Shown: positions 27,213 to 40,559, numbered from the stretch's first letter. The stretch is 64,000 nt of DNA from Thuidium tamariscinum (GCA_947034885.2 OX344751.2:7936001-8000000); one strand, 5' to 3'. The notes: a model not told the origin generated them from the sequence alone. Program-made: numbers and translations.

Positions 27213-27215
27213 AAT

Positions 27216-29683
27216 GAAATGAAATGAAACTCATCAAATGGCTAGTTTCTTCTCAAATTTGGAAAATCTTAAAATTCAATGTTGCAAGGAGGGAATATCC
27301 AACACCATTAGTTGAAAATGCATTTAAATATATTAATTTTTCTAGAATATAGAATTTGAAATCTTTAATTTAATTTAATTTTTAATATTTTTGAAAAAAA
27401 ATTAAAACATTGGGTGAAGATTGTTTATTAAAATATTACGACCATTGGAATTGTCATTTTTCATTTCCATCAAATGGCTAGTTTACAATTTAGTATTTTA
27501 AATCATTTTCTACTTCTTTCTACTTACCAATTTTTTCCTACACATTGTACAATTCCAATTGATTTGAAATTTTTTGAGCATGTAGCCAACTTGCATTGAA
27601 AGATGAATTCAAAGAGTAGCCACCATTTTGAACATTTTTTCATACAAATCTGACCTTGCAAAGTGTAGCTACCTGGATTTTTGCAGAGAATGATAAAAAA
27701 AGGATTCTTGTCAATTCAAATGTTAACATCTTGCAATCTACATAGAGGAAATTTCTGAAATTTTTCCCACATCTTTTCAAACTAGTTTACTAAAGATCCT
27801 ATAGTTATATTTGTCAAAAAAAAAATTAAATTTTGCACTTGTATTAGAAATCACAATTTTAGAGTGTTTTTGGTGAAAACATAGTTGAAAGCCTTTAGGG
27901 GATAAAATTATTAAAGGAATAGTAAATGCCTTTCAAGGCAATTCAAGGTTATTTACCCCTAAAACAATGACAATAGAGGCTTTTGAAGCCTAAGCAAGCC
28001 CATAAGTTCCCCTGAGTTCTTCGATTGTCGTAAATATAGGAACACTCATGAAATGAACAAGCTCATGTAGTTAGGAGACTACTGCAATAGATAATATTAA
28101 TTCATTATTATTATTTAAATTTTTTTTTTAAATTAAAAATTAAAAATTAAATTATAATAAAATTTTAATTATAATAAAATTTTAATTATTTAATATTCTA
28201 ACAATGCAATGGTTTACAATAAGGGAAACAGCCTTAAAACAATCTTCCAAAGGCCTCAAAAAACATCTTAGTAACTACAAGGTTGAAAGTCAAAATCTTT
28301 AAATTTTGTATCCTTCCATTTTTGACCTATTTATACTTGAAATTTTTATATTTAGTTTTCAAAAATAAAATATTTGTCTTCTATTAGTAAAAAAAATTTA
28401 TAAAAAGTTTCAAATGATTTTAGCTTTAAAAAATATATTTATATTTATATCTAATACAAAATATGCTATAAAAATTTGAAAAATTCAACATAGGTGAAAT
28501 TAAGAGTATTGAATATCATGAAGTAGAAATAATTATTGCACTAATTTATTATTTTTTAATGAAAATTTTCAATTTGAACTTAAATTTTGGTTTTTAAATA
28601 TCAAATCTAGATAGTCATTTGGTTTTCCAGTTCAAATTGCAATAAATAATTAAATTCTATAAGTTTTTTCAAATTTTTCAAGTTGGAGTTGAAACTACTC
28701 TTCATTCACTAAGAGAGTTTTTGGCCCTCCAAGAGACTATTTAAAAACATTTCCTACAAAATAGCCCCTACTAGTTTAAATTTTTGAACTTCAAATTTTT
28801 TTTATTAAATTTTTTTAGAATTTATTAAAAAGTAAAAAAACGATTTTTAAAATTATAATTTTTTCCTTAAATGTTTAAAATTTTTAAATAATTAGTTGAA
28901 ATAATTCATTAATTAAAATTATTTGACATGACAATGTCCAGACTATGTCAAATTGCTAGTGTGACATTGTTTCCACCATTCCCATAACACTTTCAACATT
29001 TGGAAACTTTGAGTCTTCCAAAGGCGCAAATTTTGCCTAATGCAATTCATTAGCTATACTTGTATTCTAAGAAGATCAATTAATGATTCAAATTCACATC
29101 AAGAGTAGTGATTGATTTGAAGTTGCCAAATATTCATGGTACACACCAAGCATCTTTTCACTTAGGAAAGTCAAAATAAACCATAATAACAATGAGGTGG
29201 AATATTCAAATTTATTCAAATAAAATGCATTCAAGCAACATCTTCCAAAACAATTGAATAGTTGTTTTTTATACTAGAGGTTTCTTTAAAATCATCCAAA
29301 AGACATAGAATTCATGTCTTTAGATTAATACAGAGAATAGGGGTCAAAACTTAATTTATATACAAACTAAGTGTAAAAATGTCACATCCTATTTTTTTGA
29401 AGTTTGCACATTAATCCAAAATATTGAAAAAGAAAAAAAGAATCTAATTAATGAATTTAAGAAAAAAATAGAATGCATCAACACATCCTACAATGTGACT
29501 AGAATTTTCCTAATTGTCTCAACTATAAGCCTTGATTAAGGAAAAAAAATGTTATTTATAATTCATCTAAAATTTTCAAATATGAAAAATCTTAGTAGCT
29601 ATTTGAGAAATTATTTCATCAATATATTTTCTTGAAAAATTAAAAAAATTACAATATTATTAGTAGTACTTAAGTAAGTTGTG
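27216..29683. other. AT-rich intergenic DNA, no gene seen
   Basis: Very A/T-rich with an AATTTTAATTATAATAAA-type simple stretch at about 28110-28195. No coding, RNA or transposon ends could be supported. Confidence 0.5.
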
Positions 29684-29688
29684 AAAAT

Positions 29689-29914
29689 TGTTGAGAATAC
29701 ATTCCTCTACTCTTCTATATTTAGATTTATCTCAGTATACTTAGTTAGTTACGTAGTTGTAGTTACAATCATTAGGTTAGTTACTTACAGGTTCTTTCAA
29801 TTCCCTAGCTTCCCGGTTCCACATATATGTAGGTTCTCTCCTTGTATGTGGTGGAAACTCCAGTAGCATATTAGTGCCTTCATTGCCTTGTACTTTATTT
29901 TATGAATTACAACA
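29689..29914 (+). repeat. 5' LTR of the Ty1/copia element
   Basis: About 226 bp, starting TGTTGAG and ending AACA. It shares TTAGTTAGTTACGTAGTTGT and CCACATATATGTAGGTTCTC with the 3' LTR. Small indels and substitutions separate the two, so the insertion is not recent. Confidence 0.9.
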
Positions 29915-30790
29915 TAATATTAGAGCCCTAAGGGGACAATCTTCGACTTCATTGAGAGTGTTCACGATTTCGATTTCTTTTGTTGTTCATTGGAGATAGT
30001 TAATTATGTAGATTGTGATGAGATTCACCAATCACGCTATGTGCAAGTAGAATTTGAGATAGGAAAGATCATAATTAGCATAGAGAAGATATTGCAAAAA
30101 TCAGCATGTCAAGTATACAAATGTAATTTACAAAGTGCTTTTGTTCAAGTCACTACAGAAATCAATAGTTTAAGAATTGAAGAAAACAAACAAACAGTAG
30201 AGGTACAGATAAAGAGGGCGTTTCAATACAATCCTTGAGATAATCAATCGATCTTCCAAGTAGTTAGTCCAAAACGATGTCCACATCCAATGTGTTACCC
30301 GATGCACAGAAGCTCACTGTAGAAAATTACCAAACGTAGAAGACTTGTTGTAAATTGTTGTTGATGAAAAAAACACTTGGAAGTATGCAGATCCATCTAG
30401 AACCAATCGACCAGTGGTGAACAAGCCTGAGGAGATGTCGCGAGGAAGAGCCAAGGCCCTATACTAGATTAATATATCGTGTTGTGAATCAATATTTAAT
30501 GAATTATCTGAGGTCTCTGACCTAAGAGTTGCATGGATCACTTTGAGAGATCGCTTTGAAAGAATCAACAACGGTTCAAGACTAATGTTACTTGACAAAT
30601 TGCACTCTATCAGGCTATTAGAAGGAGGTTCCATCAGAGAATACATCTACAAATTACAAGAAATTAAGCTGCAGTTCAAAAGTGTCGGCTATACAATTTC
30701 AAAAACCGACTAGGTGGAGCAAATGATCAACACCTTGCCACCCAACTATGAAGCAGTGTGCAATCAAGTAAACTCGTTAATGACCATACC

Positions 30791-31371
30791 CGGGGAGATA
30801 ACTTAGTGTATGAAAACAAACTACGTGTGTTAAAGTGATTTTTCAACCCCCTATATACTTTTTTATAAACTATGATTTCATCCTATAATTTTGAGATGTA
30901 CTTAACAATGACTATAGGCTTCTATTGCCAAAAAATTTGAATTCAAATAACATATGAAATGATTATTAGAGTAGGTTGAAAAATGAACTAAACTGCCATG
31001 TTTTTCAACTCAAATATTTATAGAGAATGCATTGAAATGAGTATGACATCAATATTCAAGATAAATAAACTTTCAATGAAAAACTATTTTTGACAATTTT
31101 TTGTTCATTTTTTAGACAATTTTTTCTTATATAAAATAGGGGTGTGAAAATTATTTTCAGCTCTACAGTGTATTTTTTTACTTCAAAAATTTGTAACTAA
31201 TTATAATCAACAAATAAAAATATCAATAATTCAAGTTATAAACTTTCAAAGTAGGAGAATATTCTCATATTTTTTTCTTTTCTTTTTATTTAAATTTTAG
31301 GACATAAAATAGGGGGTCCAAAATATTCTCACACGTGGTGTCTAAAGGTTACTCTAAGTTATCTCCCTAGG
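30791..31371. mobile_element. MULE-type MITE inside copia gag, 10-bp target duplication
   Basis: Direct repeats TGACCATACC flank it at 30781-30790 and 31372-31381. The inverted ends share GGGAGATAACTTAG. It is 581 bp and noncoding. Removing it and one repeat joins the gag frame as 'NSLMTIPTFETSTTLL', which confirms the boundaries. A 9-10-bp duplication is typical of Mutator-like elements. Confidence 0.92.
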
Positions 31372-31618
31372 TGACCATACCAACATTTGAAACCTCGACT
31401 ACTTTACTTCAACAACATGAGCAGTGTATACACTTTCGATAGTCGATCAAGACAGCACCACCGCATGTAAATGCTCTAGTTGTGCGGTTTCAACATCTTG
31501 CATATCTGCAACCGAGAAGACCACCACAATTTTGTCCATCCTATTCACCTCCAAGACAACCACCACCAACTTCATTTCGACCACCACATCACTACGGTGC
31601 AATGGGGCCTTGCATTTA

Positions 31619-32372
31619 GGTGATTGCAAGAAACACTTCACATTTTTGGCTCAAAATGTTGTTTTTGGCATATTACTGGTAGTACTACGCAATCCTAACA
31701 GTACATCGCATTTGATGCGCACCTGCAAATCTCAACTGTCGATTTCGGGCACTTGCAAATCTGGGCCGTCAATGTAGTACTATGCAGTATTATACAGTAC
31801 TATGGACTACTACAAGTACTTCACAAGCCACAAGAAGCAGAAATTAGCAAAAAAAGGGTTTGTGGACCTTTTTATTTTTAATAATTCAAAAGAAAATCAA
31901 AAAATTATTTTAAAAAAATATGTTTTTCTAAACAAAATTGTACACAATTGCAAGAAAAAATTCCTCTAAAAAAGTTTTTCCCTCTTTGTAGAGTTTGTAC
32001 AAAAGAAGGTCACTTTGACCCCATGTGGACAATAGACATTTTACTATTTTTATAAAAACTCACTGTCAATCCTTGAAATGTTAGTAGAACTCCAACTTAT
32101 CCAATTTGTGGCTTCAAATTCGGATTTTTGAATCAAAAATAGGACTAAAACCCTCCAAAATGGCCAAGGTAGACAGCCAATCGGGGGCAGTTTAAAATTA
32201 GTAAAATAATTCTTTTTAAATTGAAAAAATTACACAACATATAAAACTTTTGTGTGCACCTTCGTTATAAATTTCAAATTAATAGGGCAAACTATACAAA
32301 AGTTATGAGCAAAAAACTACATGTTGGAGGTCAAGGGGACAAAAAATAGGACAAGTGTTTCTTGCAATCACC
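31619..32372. mobile_element. GGTGATTGCAAGAAA-family element inside copia gag
   Basis: It starts GGTGATTGCAAGAAACACTT and ends with the exact inverse AAGTGTTTCTTGCAATCACC. It is 754 bp and noncoding. It separates the Pro/His-rich part of gag from its zinc knuckle. TA flanks both ends, perhaps part of a TTA target. This is the same family as the elements at 421-1805 and 1003-1735. Confidence 0.88.
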
Positions 32373-33822
32373 TATCTGCACTTGGTGCGGCAAAGAAGGC
32401 CACAACTTGGACAATTGCTATGCCTTTGCTCGGGAACTCTCTAGGCGTGTTCAAACTTGACAAACCAATAATCCGGGACTTGGTAGGAACTTTGCCCCTA
32501 CGTTCCATGTCAACATACTTGTTGCTGACGAAGAAGGCCCATCACAAGCTTGGAAGAACCAGACCATGACTAAGACATGGGACTTCTCGAACAGCACCTC
32601 ATACACAAGTTTTGCGTCAATATGGAACCAGCTTGACTACGACAGCCTAAGAGCAAACCACAACACTCAATAATTGATGGCCCCTGATGGTGTATGGATT
32701 ATCAACTCAAGATGTTCATAGTATGTCAACGGCGATGCTAGCCAATTTTCAAAACTAGAGCTAGCTCCAAGTTCAACGATGGTACAAACCGTTGGCAAAC
32801 AAATGCTCCTAGTAGAAGGGAAGGAAAGTGTCAATCTTGATAACAGTGAAATAAAAATCCATGACGTTTACTTTGTGCCTGGGCTTTCATTTAACCTCCT
32901 TTCAGTAGGAGCCATAACCGATTTGGGATTAACGGTTGTATTTGATAATACGGAATGCATCGTGTATCATGGAACCAATAACATTGTGGGTCGTGGAAGG
33001 TATGATCCAAAAACAAGGCTCTATCGATACATCATGCTAGATCCCAAATTCAAAGTACGTACCGTTACTACACCTTCAGTTGCATCACTTTGGCATCAAC
33101 GTTTGGGGCATATCAACTTCCACAATCTTTGTTCTATAGGGACTCACAAAATTACAAAAGGGGTCCCTCTCATTACAACCAACCTCGAACTTTGTGATAG
33201 CTGTGCAATAGGCAAACAGACCCAATATCCAGCACCAAAGGAAGCCTCCAGACCACGAGCCCAGTCCCCGCTATAACTCATTTACTTTGATTTATGCAAA
33301 CCATTGTGACCTCCATCACTTGGTGGTAGTGCTTACATTGTCACGTTTACATATTACTTCTCTCGCTATACATGGCTATATTTTGTATGACAAAAATCTC
33401 AAACCATCCAATTTTCAGACAGTTTAAGGCCACCATCAAACTTGCATTTGGATTGAAGATACAAACGCTTTGCACTGACTGCAAAGGAAAATATATGTCT
33501 CACAAATTTCAGCAACTACTTCAAGAGACAGGGGTCCACCATGAAATGACACAAGCATACAGTCCTCACTAAAACGGAATAAGCGAATCCAAAAATTGAA
33601 CCCTGTTGGAGAAAACATGAGCCATGATTATTGACGCACGCACACCACTACACTTGTGGTCTGAAGCTGTAGCAACTGCCAATTATTTGACGAACAAATC
33701 ACCTACTCAAGCTAACTCAGGAGTAAGTCCTTTGCAAGTGCTATATCAAACGACAACCCAACTCCAACATTTGCAAGTTTTTGGATGTTTCGCTTTTGTA
33801 CATGTTCCAACAGAGAAAAGAA

Positions 33823-33890
33823 TGAAGCTTGAAGATCGAGGAATGAAGCTTGAAGATCGAGGAATGAAGCTTGAAGATCGAGGTATGAAG
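33823..33890 (+). repeat. 21-bp tandem triplication in copia integrase region
   Basis: Three copies of a 21-bp unit (AATGAAGCTTGAAGATCGAGG) encode MKLEDRG three times in frame, just before KCIFVGYSEY. Related elements normally have this motif once, so this copy has expanded without a frame break. Confidence 0.85.
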
Positions 33891-36189
33891 TGCATTTTTG
33901 TTGGGTATTCGGAGTATACAAATGGATATCGGTTTTACCATCCCAGCTCACGCACAATGATCATCAGTAAAGATGCATAGTTTGCGGAAATAAGATTTTG
34001 GCATTCTCTCGATGATCTAAATTGACCTCACAACGTCTCACTCGAAGCCCTCCCCAATAACTCAGCCATTCTTGAGGTCCTCAACCATGTTCCACTCATG
34101 CCTCTTTCAACACCTCAAGTTCTTGTAGATTGTGGGTCTCTCCTACCTAAGAGTTCAACCTCTCTCACTGTGGCCGAACCACCCAATATTGAATCTCCAC
34201 CACACGATCTCAACGTCCTGCACCATGATGCATCTCTACCGCCGAATCAAGGGGGAAATCACCTCCCATCTGAAGGTGCTTTGGCAAACCTTGACCACTC
34301 AGCTTCATTGCAAATTGCAGAGATTCCTCCCTCCGATGTGCAGATTGAGCCTTTGGGATCCACCCCAGCCACGTTGCATCACTCCTCGCGACAACAATTT
34401 TCCAATTGTAGGCTCATCGAATATGCTGCTCACATTGATTTTCTTGACGATCTGCAAGCTTGTTTACTGGCCTTCATTGAGACAATCTATTTAGAGGCTT
34501 GTGTTACGGCATTTGAGGAATCCATCTTTTACAAGGACGCTGCTGCAGATCCTTGTTGGATGGCCGCAATGGAGCAAGAGATTGTTTTTATCAAAGCCAA
34601 TCACACTTGGTAATTGGTGGAATTGCCGTGAGGACACAAAGCCATTGCGGTGAAATGGACGTACAAATTAAAGTCTGGCACTACTTCCACTGACCCAAAG
34701 TACAAAACTCGCTTGGTGGCACGAGGTGACCAACAACATTCCGGTTTTGATTACCAAGGAACTTTTTTACCAGTTGTTAAATGGTCCACAATGCGCACTC
34801 TTATATGCACCGTTGCAATGAAAGGTTGGCCCCTTCTTCACCTCGATGTTAAGACCACTTTCTTGAACAATAATATCACTGACACAGTGTTTATTAAGCA
34901 ACCTCCTGGCTTCATACAACCTGGGCAAGAACAATTGGTATGTCGTCTCTACAAAGCCTTGTATAGACTAAAACAATCTTCTTGAGCATGGCATGAACGA
35001 ATTGAGACATACCTTCTATCTATTGACTTGCATCCATATTTCGCTGATCCAAGCCTATATGTATACCATGAAGGAGAATCAATTGTCTTGTTCATTATTT
35101 ACGTTAACGACCTCATGTTGACAAGGAACCAATAGCGAAAAATTGCTCTCATACAAGAACAATTGTACCAAGAATTTGCCATGACAATACTTGGTTCCCT
35201 TTCATTATATTTAGGCGTGGATTTTCACTATAGTCCTGATGGGATCCTTATATCCCATCACTGATACATTCTCAAATGCCTTAATGATATGGAAGTCACC
35301 AATTGCCTTCTTGCTCCTACTCCTATGGAAACAAACCTTTACGACACCTTATCAGCAAACATGAATTCTCTTCCGCTTGATGAGATCAGCACCACATATT
35401 ACCGTATAAGTGTTGGCGAATTGCTCCATGTGATGAATACGTGCCCAAACATTGTTTTTTGCAATTGCCAGGATCGTGACACAGTTTACATCTACTCTGA
35501 AAGAAGCTCACCTTTAAACTCTTCTCCATATTTTTTTGACACCTTAAAGGAATAGTTGATCTAGCAATTTACTATCCGCGAGGGAGAGCAATTACACCAT
35601 TTGGATACTCGGATAGCAATTATTTGGAAGATCTCAATGAACGACGTTCCACTTTTGGTTATCTGATGAGCATTCGAACTTCACCAATCTTATGGAAAAG
35701 TAAGTTACAAAATGAAGTTGCCCAATCAAGCTCACAGGCAGAATATAGAGCATTGGCAGAAGTGACAAAAGAAGCTATGTGGATTCACAATTTATTTGAA
35801 GAGATTTACTTTCCAATACTGCGTCCCATAACCATCTTCAGCGACAATTAGAGTTGTATTAAAATGGCGATGAATCTGGTGTTCCAAGGTCGCACTAAGC
35901 ACATCAAAAAGACTTGCCATTTCATCCAAGATTATGTTCAAAAACGAAGAATTTCTTTTGAATTCGTGCAATCTCAACAATAAGCTGCAACATATTTACC
36001 AAGCCTTTGAGCAAAGTGCAGTTCATTGAGATGCAATTACAACTCATTACACCAGGGGAATTTAAAGGGTTAACATAGGAATTGAAGTTCAATCAAACAC
36101 AATCATTCACATCAAGCTCCCATTCTGTCCTTCTAGTCTTTTTCAAATAACGACCATTTTGAATCTCCGAGTAGTGGACTAAAGGGGAG

Positions 36190-36411
36190 TGTTGAGAACA
36201 CATTCCTCTATTCCTCTGTATTTAGATTTATTTTAGCAAACTTAGTTAGTTACGTAGTTGTAGTTACAATCATTAGGTTACTTAGTTACAGCTCTTTCCC
36301 CTGCTTCCCGGTGCCACATATATGTAGGTTCTCTCCCTGTAAACCGCACTTGTGTGGTAGAAACTCCAATAGCATATTAGTGCCTTATACTTTGCTTTAT
36401 GAATTACAATA
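36190..36411 (+). repeat. 3' LTR of the Ty1/copia element
   Basis: About 222 bp, starting TGTTGAGAACACATTCCTCT directly after the purine tract. It matches the 5' LTR with scattered differences, and an extra AACCGCACTTGTG segment lies near 36342. Confidence 0.9.
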
Positions 36412-36416
36412 GAAAT

Positions 36417-37245
36417 ATAATCTAAAATTTTGAAGTAATTACCTTCTTGATCAAAAGGGGATGATATGCATACATGTTTTTTATTTGGTGGGTTCAATGT
36501 ACTAAACTTGTTTATACAAGGAAATGTTTTGACTAAAGATATATTTTAAACTTAAGTTATTTCTTTCTACTATAAAATATAATATATGACAACAAGAGTC
36601 CAACAATATTATTTTAAGTGCCTTTTTGTGTATTTTGCAAAGTCCATTTCGAACTTTTCAAGAGATTCTAATTGGATGAAACTTTATTTGAAGATAATGA
36701 ATGCTAAATTCAACAATAGCATTGGGCAATAAAAGTCTGAATAATGTTATAGCATCACTAATCCTATAAGACCTCAAAGGGCCTATCTCAAGCATATACA
36801 TACATGTTATGTGTTTTGGTTGATTTCTTCATTTAAAAAATAATAACAACATTTAAATGTTGTAATTAAGATTGATCAAGCCATAGAAGGGGCAATCTAT
36901 AAATCAAAGTGTCATAATTTATATTTTAGGATCAATTAAATCATTTTTTTGTCACAATGCAAAACAAATCTTCATAGTGAACCCTAAGCACATTCACAAG
37001 TTATTTGAATATTTAATCCACTAAATTTTTTTAATTTCTTAAAACTAATATTTGGAGACAAAATTATATAAAAATATATTTTATGAACTACTAAGCTAAT
37101 TATTAATATACTAATTTTGATGAAGAAACAATAAAAGTTTGAAACTCGGAATTATTGAAGTGTATTCTAAAATACTTTGATAGAATTAATATTTTGATAG
37201 GACTAACCAATGATGAATTTTGAGTGAATTAGTAATATATAGCAT
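36417..37245. other. AT-rich intergenic DNA, no gene seen
   Basis: No supported coding or repeat feature. The right side probably holds the promoter of the Dpy-30-motif gene. Confidence 0.45.
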
Positions 37246-38993
37246 ATGGCACCAAAAAAAGAAGAGAAGAAAAACAAAAAGAGAGATACTACACAAGGTA
37301 GTAAAAGTGAAGGTAATAAGAATAAGTTAACTATTTTGCTAAAATATATGATAAAATTATCATTTAAATTCAATAATGGTTTTTAAAATCTATGTGCTAA
37401 AGTTATTTTGTGAAACAACATTCTTGAATATATTAAAACATTATATAGCAAATTTGTAAACATTAGTCTTTTTGTTTTTTTGTAGAAGGAAAGCATTCTA
37501 AAATTTGATATTTTTAATGAAGACTTTCTTATTGATTGTGCATGCACATTATTGGAGATGATGAATACTAAATAGAGGTGATTCTAATTTTTTTTCAATT
37601 TATATATATGTAATAAGATAGTGACAATTTATTAAATTGATTGATTTATATTTTAAATTTTAGATTTAATATAATGATATATAAATATATTATAAATATA
37701 TTTTATTGCATTTTTTATCATTAAAAAATTCATTGAAATTCAATTATTCAAAAGTAAAAATTTGAATAAAATTTTGAACATCAAACGACAATAGAAAAAT
37801 TATTCAATAGTATAAATAAATTAAACATTTTAGAATAATTTCATCAATACCAATTTAAATATATGAAAAATTCTACAAAATTGACATCTACATAAAAGAA
37901 TCATTTAGGCTAGTTGCATTGATGATGGAATGATCAAATATGATCATTTGCAAGAATCATCCTATAGTATTTAAATCTAATTGGTTGACAAATATTGTTA
38001 CTAGTTATAGATCATCAATGTAACAACATTCTATAGTCAATAAATATTAATGACAAATATTTTGTTTTGATATTAAAGTTTCTATAGTTAAAAGTAAATC
38101 AATTATAGTTTTTAATATTGGATATTAAAACTTAAAATCACACTTTAAATGTATTTTTAGAATTATTTGATGATATACTTTAAAAATATGAAAATATTAT
38201 GTATAGATATTCTTGACTCCAATTTATTTTATAGTGATGGTTTCCAAATAGGGTGAAGAGCCACAAGAAGAACCTCTACCTCTTTTAGATGTCAAAGATA
38301 GGCATGTTCAAGATTATTTGGTATAAATTTCTACAATTTTGAAACATAATAATAATAATATTTATTACATAAATAAGTGCAATAATTCTTGTATATATTC
38401 ATAGATTGAATTTTATAAAAAATAATTTTTTTTTTCATTGCATACCTCTCGGGACATTTCAATTTCAGAATTCAATGAGAATTATAGAATATTACTTTGC
38501 ACTGTTTGCAGGATAAATCATTGGTACCTCTTCTTGAAAAGGGTTGCCGAATGATTGTTGAACAAAGGTTGTATACTAGAAACTTTACAATTTAATTTAT
38601 AAAGCAATAATCTTACATCATATGAGCATAATATTTTGATTTTCTTAATATATCCATAGCTTGTAAATTACTAAAGAATTTAGTGTATAAAAATTCAAGA
38701 CAATGAATTCTAATTTATATATTTGTTTATTTCCTTCAATCCTTTATTTAGTCTACATATTTAAATAATTCTCACATACATGAATATAATATAGGAAAGA
38801 TGATCCAATAGAAGAGTTGGCAAATTTCTTGTTACTCAATGATCCCCAAAGTCCTAGAAATATCAAAAGATTTGCTGAAGAAGCAATTGCAAAAGAGTTA
38901 GCAGATGCTGAAGCTATTGCATTAGAAGAAGCTGAAAGAAAATCAATGAGAAAAAAATCAAGTATGAAGGACACAAAAACAAAGAAAAAATAG
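37246..38993 (+). CDS. Small Dpy-30-motif protein, possibly axonemal
   Basis: Short exons were read by eye. A Lys-rich start (37246-37312, 'MAPKKEEKKNKKRDTTQG') is followed by exons at 38252-38320, 38512-38567 and 38795-38993 (stop TAG). The last three join in phase to give 'VQDYL' + 'DKSLVPLLEKGCRMIVEQR' + 'KDDPIEELANFLLLND'. This matches the Dpy-30 motif (a Y-L start, then an amphipathic helix, then the DPIEELANFLL-type second helix), a dimerisation motif found in COMPASS subunit DPY30 and in several flagellar proteins. A Lys/Glu-rich helical tail follows. The joint between the first exon and 38252 is unresolved: phases do not match and a further exon may lie near 37490. Low-complexity basic ends suit an axonemal protein, but this is inference. 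Confidence 0.68.
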
Positions 38994-40559
38994 TTTGGTT
39001 CTAAAAAAATCACTTTACAAAATTAATTTATATACTACAAAATTAATGGAAAAATTGACACATCATGCAAAGCGAACAAAGTAAATCACATCCTTTTTGT
39101 TGTATATTATAGGTTGCCAAAGTAGACTTAAAAACTCTATTCATCAATTAAATACACTTTTGAATTTTTTTTGTAAGACTCAATGAAACAATTAATATTT
39201 TTTTGATGTTGTCATTTTCAATCTACAATTTAAAAATTGGCATTAATTCAACTAATTTATTAGATTTATGAGCACAACAATCTATCATATGAATATCTAT
39301 TAATGAAAGCATCAAATGCACAATTTTTAAAAATCCATTGATATTGTTAAGAGAATGGAGTGAAGTAGAGTGGTTGACTATCTTCAAAAATTTATAAAAA
39401 TCACTTAATCAAAGCATATGAAAAATTACTAAAATATATTTAATATTGGGTTATTAGCCAAGGTTTGAAAGAATTGAAAGTCTCATTTATACTAGCTTTG
39501 ACTTTTTGGTCAATACTCACAACATTAAATGGAAATGGCAAATTTCAACCCTTGTATTCATTTTAATCATTAGATACCATGTTCAAAGTTGTTACTTTCT
39601 ATAATATAGAGACTATATGTACAAATTGGCATGTTATTCATTGAGGTTGGAATTTATATCCATTGATTGCTTAAAGTCATACTAGATTAGTTTCTTGAAG
39701 CATGTAGTGTTTAATATTTGAATTTGAGAAGTTTGATCCAAAAGATCCCTTCTCCAGATGATACTAATCACAATTTGTAAAACAAAATTTGAAGCCATAT
39801 AATAGTAAATTCATATTAGGTGTTTGGTAATCCATAGTGCATTACATTAGCTATCAATTGAACTCACTTCTTTACATTAAGAATCTATTGAAATGCTAAT
39901 TGACTTTTATTTCTAAAAACTATTTCTAAGAATTCCAAACACCAAGACAAAATAACATTAAGAGAAATTGAATCCAAAAATATAGTATTAGATTTTTTTC
40001 CAAGAATTCCAAGTAAATTAATTAGGAAATCAATTGCCTATGACTTTCAAGTATTTTTTTAAAATTTGGAATCTTCTTAAAAAAGATGAAATTTTCAAAA
40101 ATAGTATTGGAGTTAGATTTCATATCTTTCTGTTTCAAAACTCCATACCTACCCACAAACTAAAAATCCTCTTAACTTTCAGTTCATAAGTCCAAATGGA
40201 ATAATTCAAAGCTTCACATGTATATAAAACTTCAAAGAATCTGTTCCAAATTTCAAAAAAAGTAATTTTTGGGTTTAGGCAATGGTGAGGGCCGGAGCAA
40301 TGTGGCGGTGCCGCAACTCTGTTTTGAACCATATCTACACCGTGATACATCATCGTTGAAGCCTTAGTTTGATCAAATCTCTACGTTTGCGTTCATATTT
40401 TAGTATGCGATTGATAATCTTGTTTAGGCTCAAATATCTAAACCTAATTCTTGAACCTCTTAGTTTAACCTAAACTTTTCAATATGTCAGCTATGAACTA
40501 TGCTATCGTACTATGCTAGGATAGCAATGTCGTCAGATCTCAATTTTCTTCTCAACCTG
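38994..40559. other. AT-rich intergenic DNA, no gene seen
   Basis: No supported exon. The part after about 40260 becomes less AT-rich and may be the 5' region of the LINE that follows. Confidence 0.4.

Larger units (their letters stand above)
29990..36000 (+). pseudogene. Degenerate copia gag-pol
   Basis: Gag fragments lie at about 30330-30790 ('RDRFERINNGSRLMLLDKLH'), with a CCHC zinc knuckle at about 32377-32430 ('CTWCGKEGHNLDNC'). The protease/GAG-pre-integrase region is 32779-33276 ('WHQRLGHINFHNLCSI', 'LCDSCAIGKQ'). Integrase fragments span 33370-33980, ending in the usual 'KCIFVGYSEY'. RT spans 34650-35260, with the catalytic YVDD changed to YVND at about 35095. RNase H lies at 35624-35990 ('SSSQAEYRALAEVTKEAMWI'). 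In-frame stops interrupt nearly every domain. Confidence 0.88.
29689..36411 (+). mobile_element. Ty1/copia LTR retrotransposon, degenerate, with nested insertions
   Basis: Both LTRs are present (29689-29914 and 36190-36411), starting TGTTGAGAA. Flanking 5-bp sequences AAAAT (29684-29688) and GAAAT (36412-36416) are a one-mismatch target duplication. Just after the 5' LTR, TAATATTAGAGCCC matches the initiator-tRNA-Met primer site of plant copia elements. A purine tract AAAGGGGAG ends just before the 3' LTR. The domain order gag, zinc knuckle, GAG-pre-integrase, integrase, RT, RNase H defines Ty1/copia. Many stops and two DNA insertions in gag make it inactive. Confidence 0.93.
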
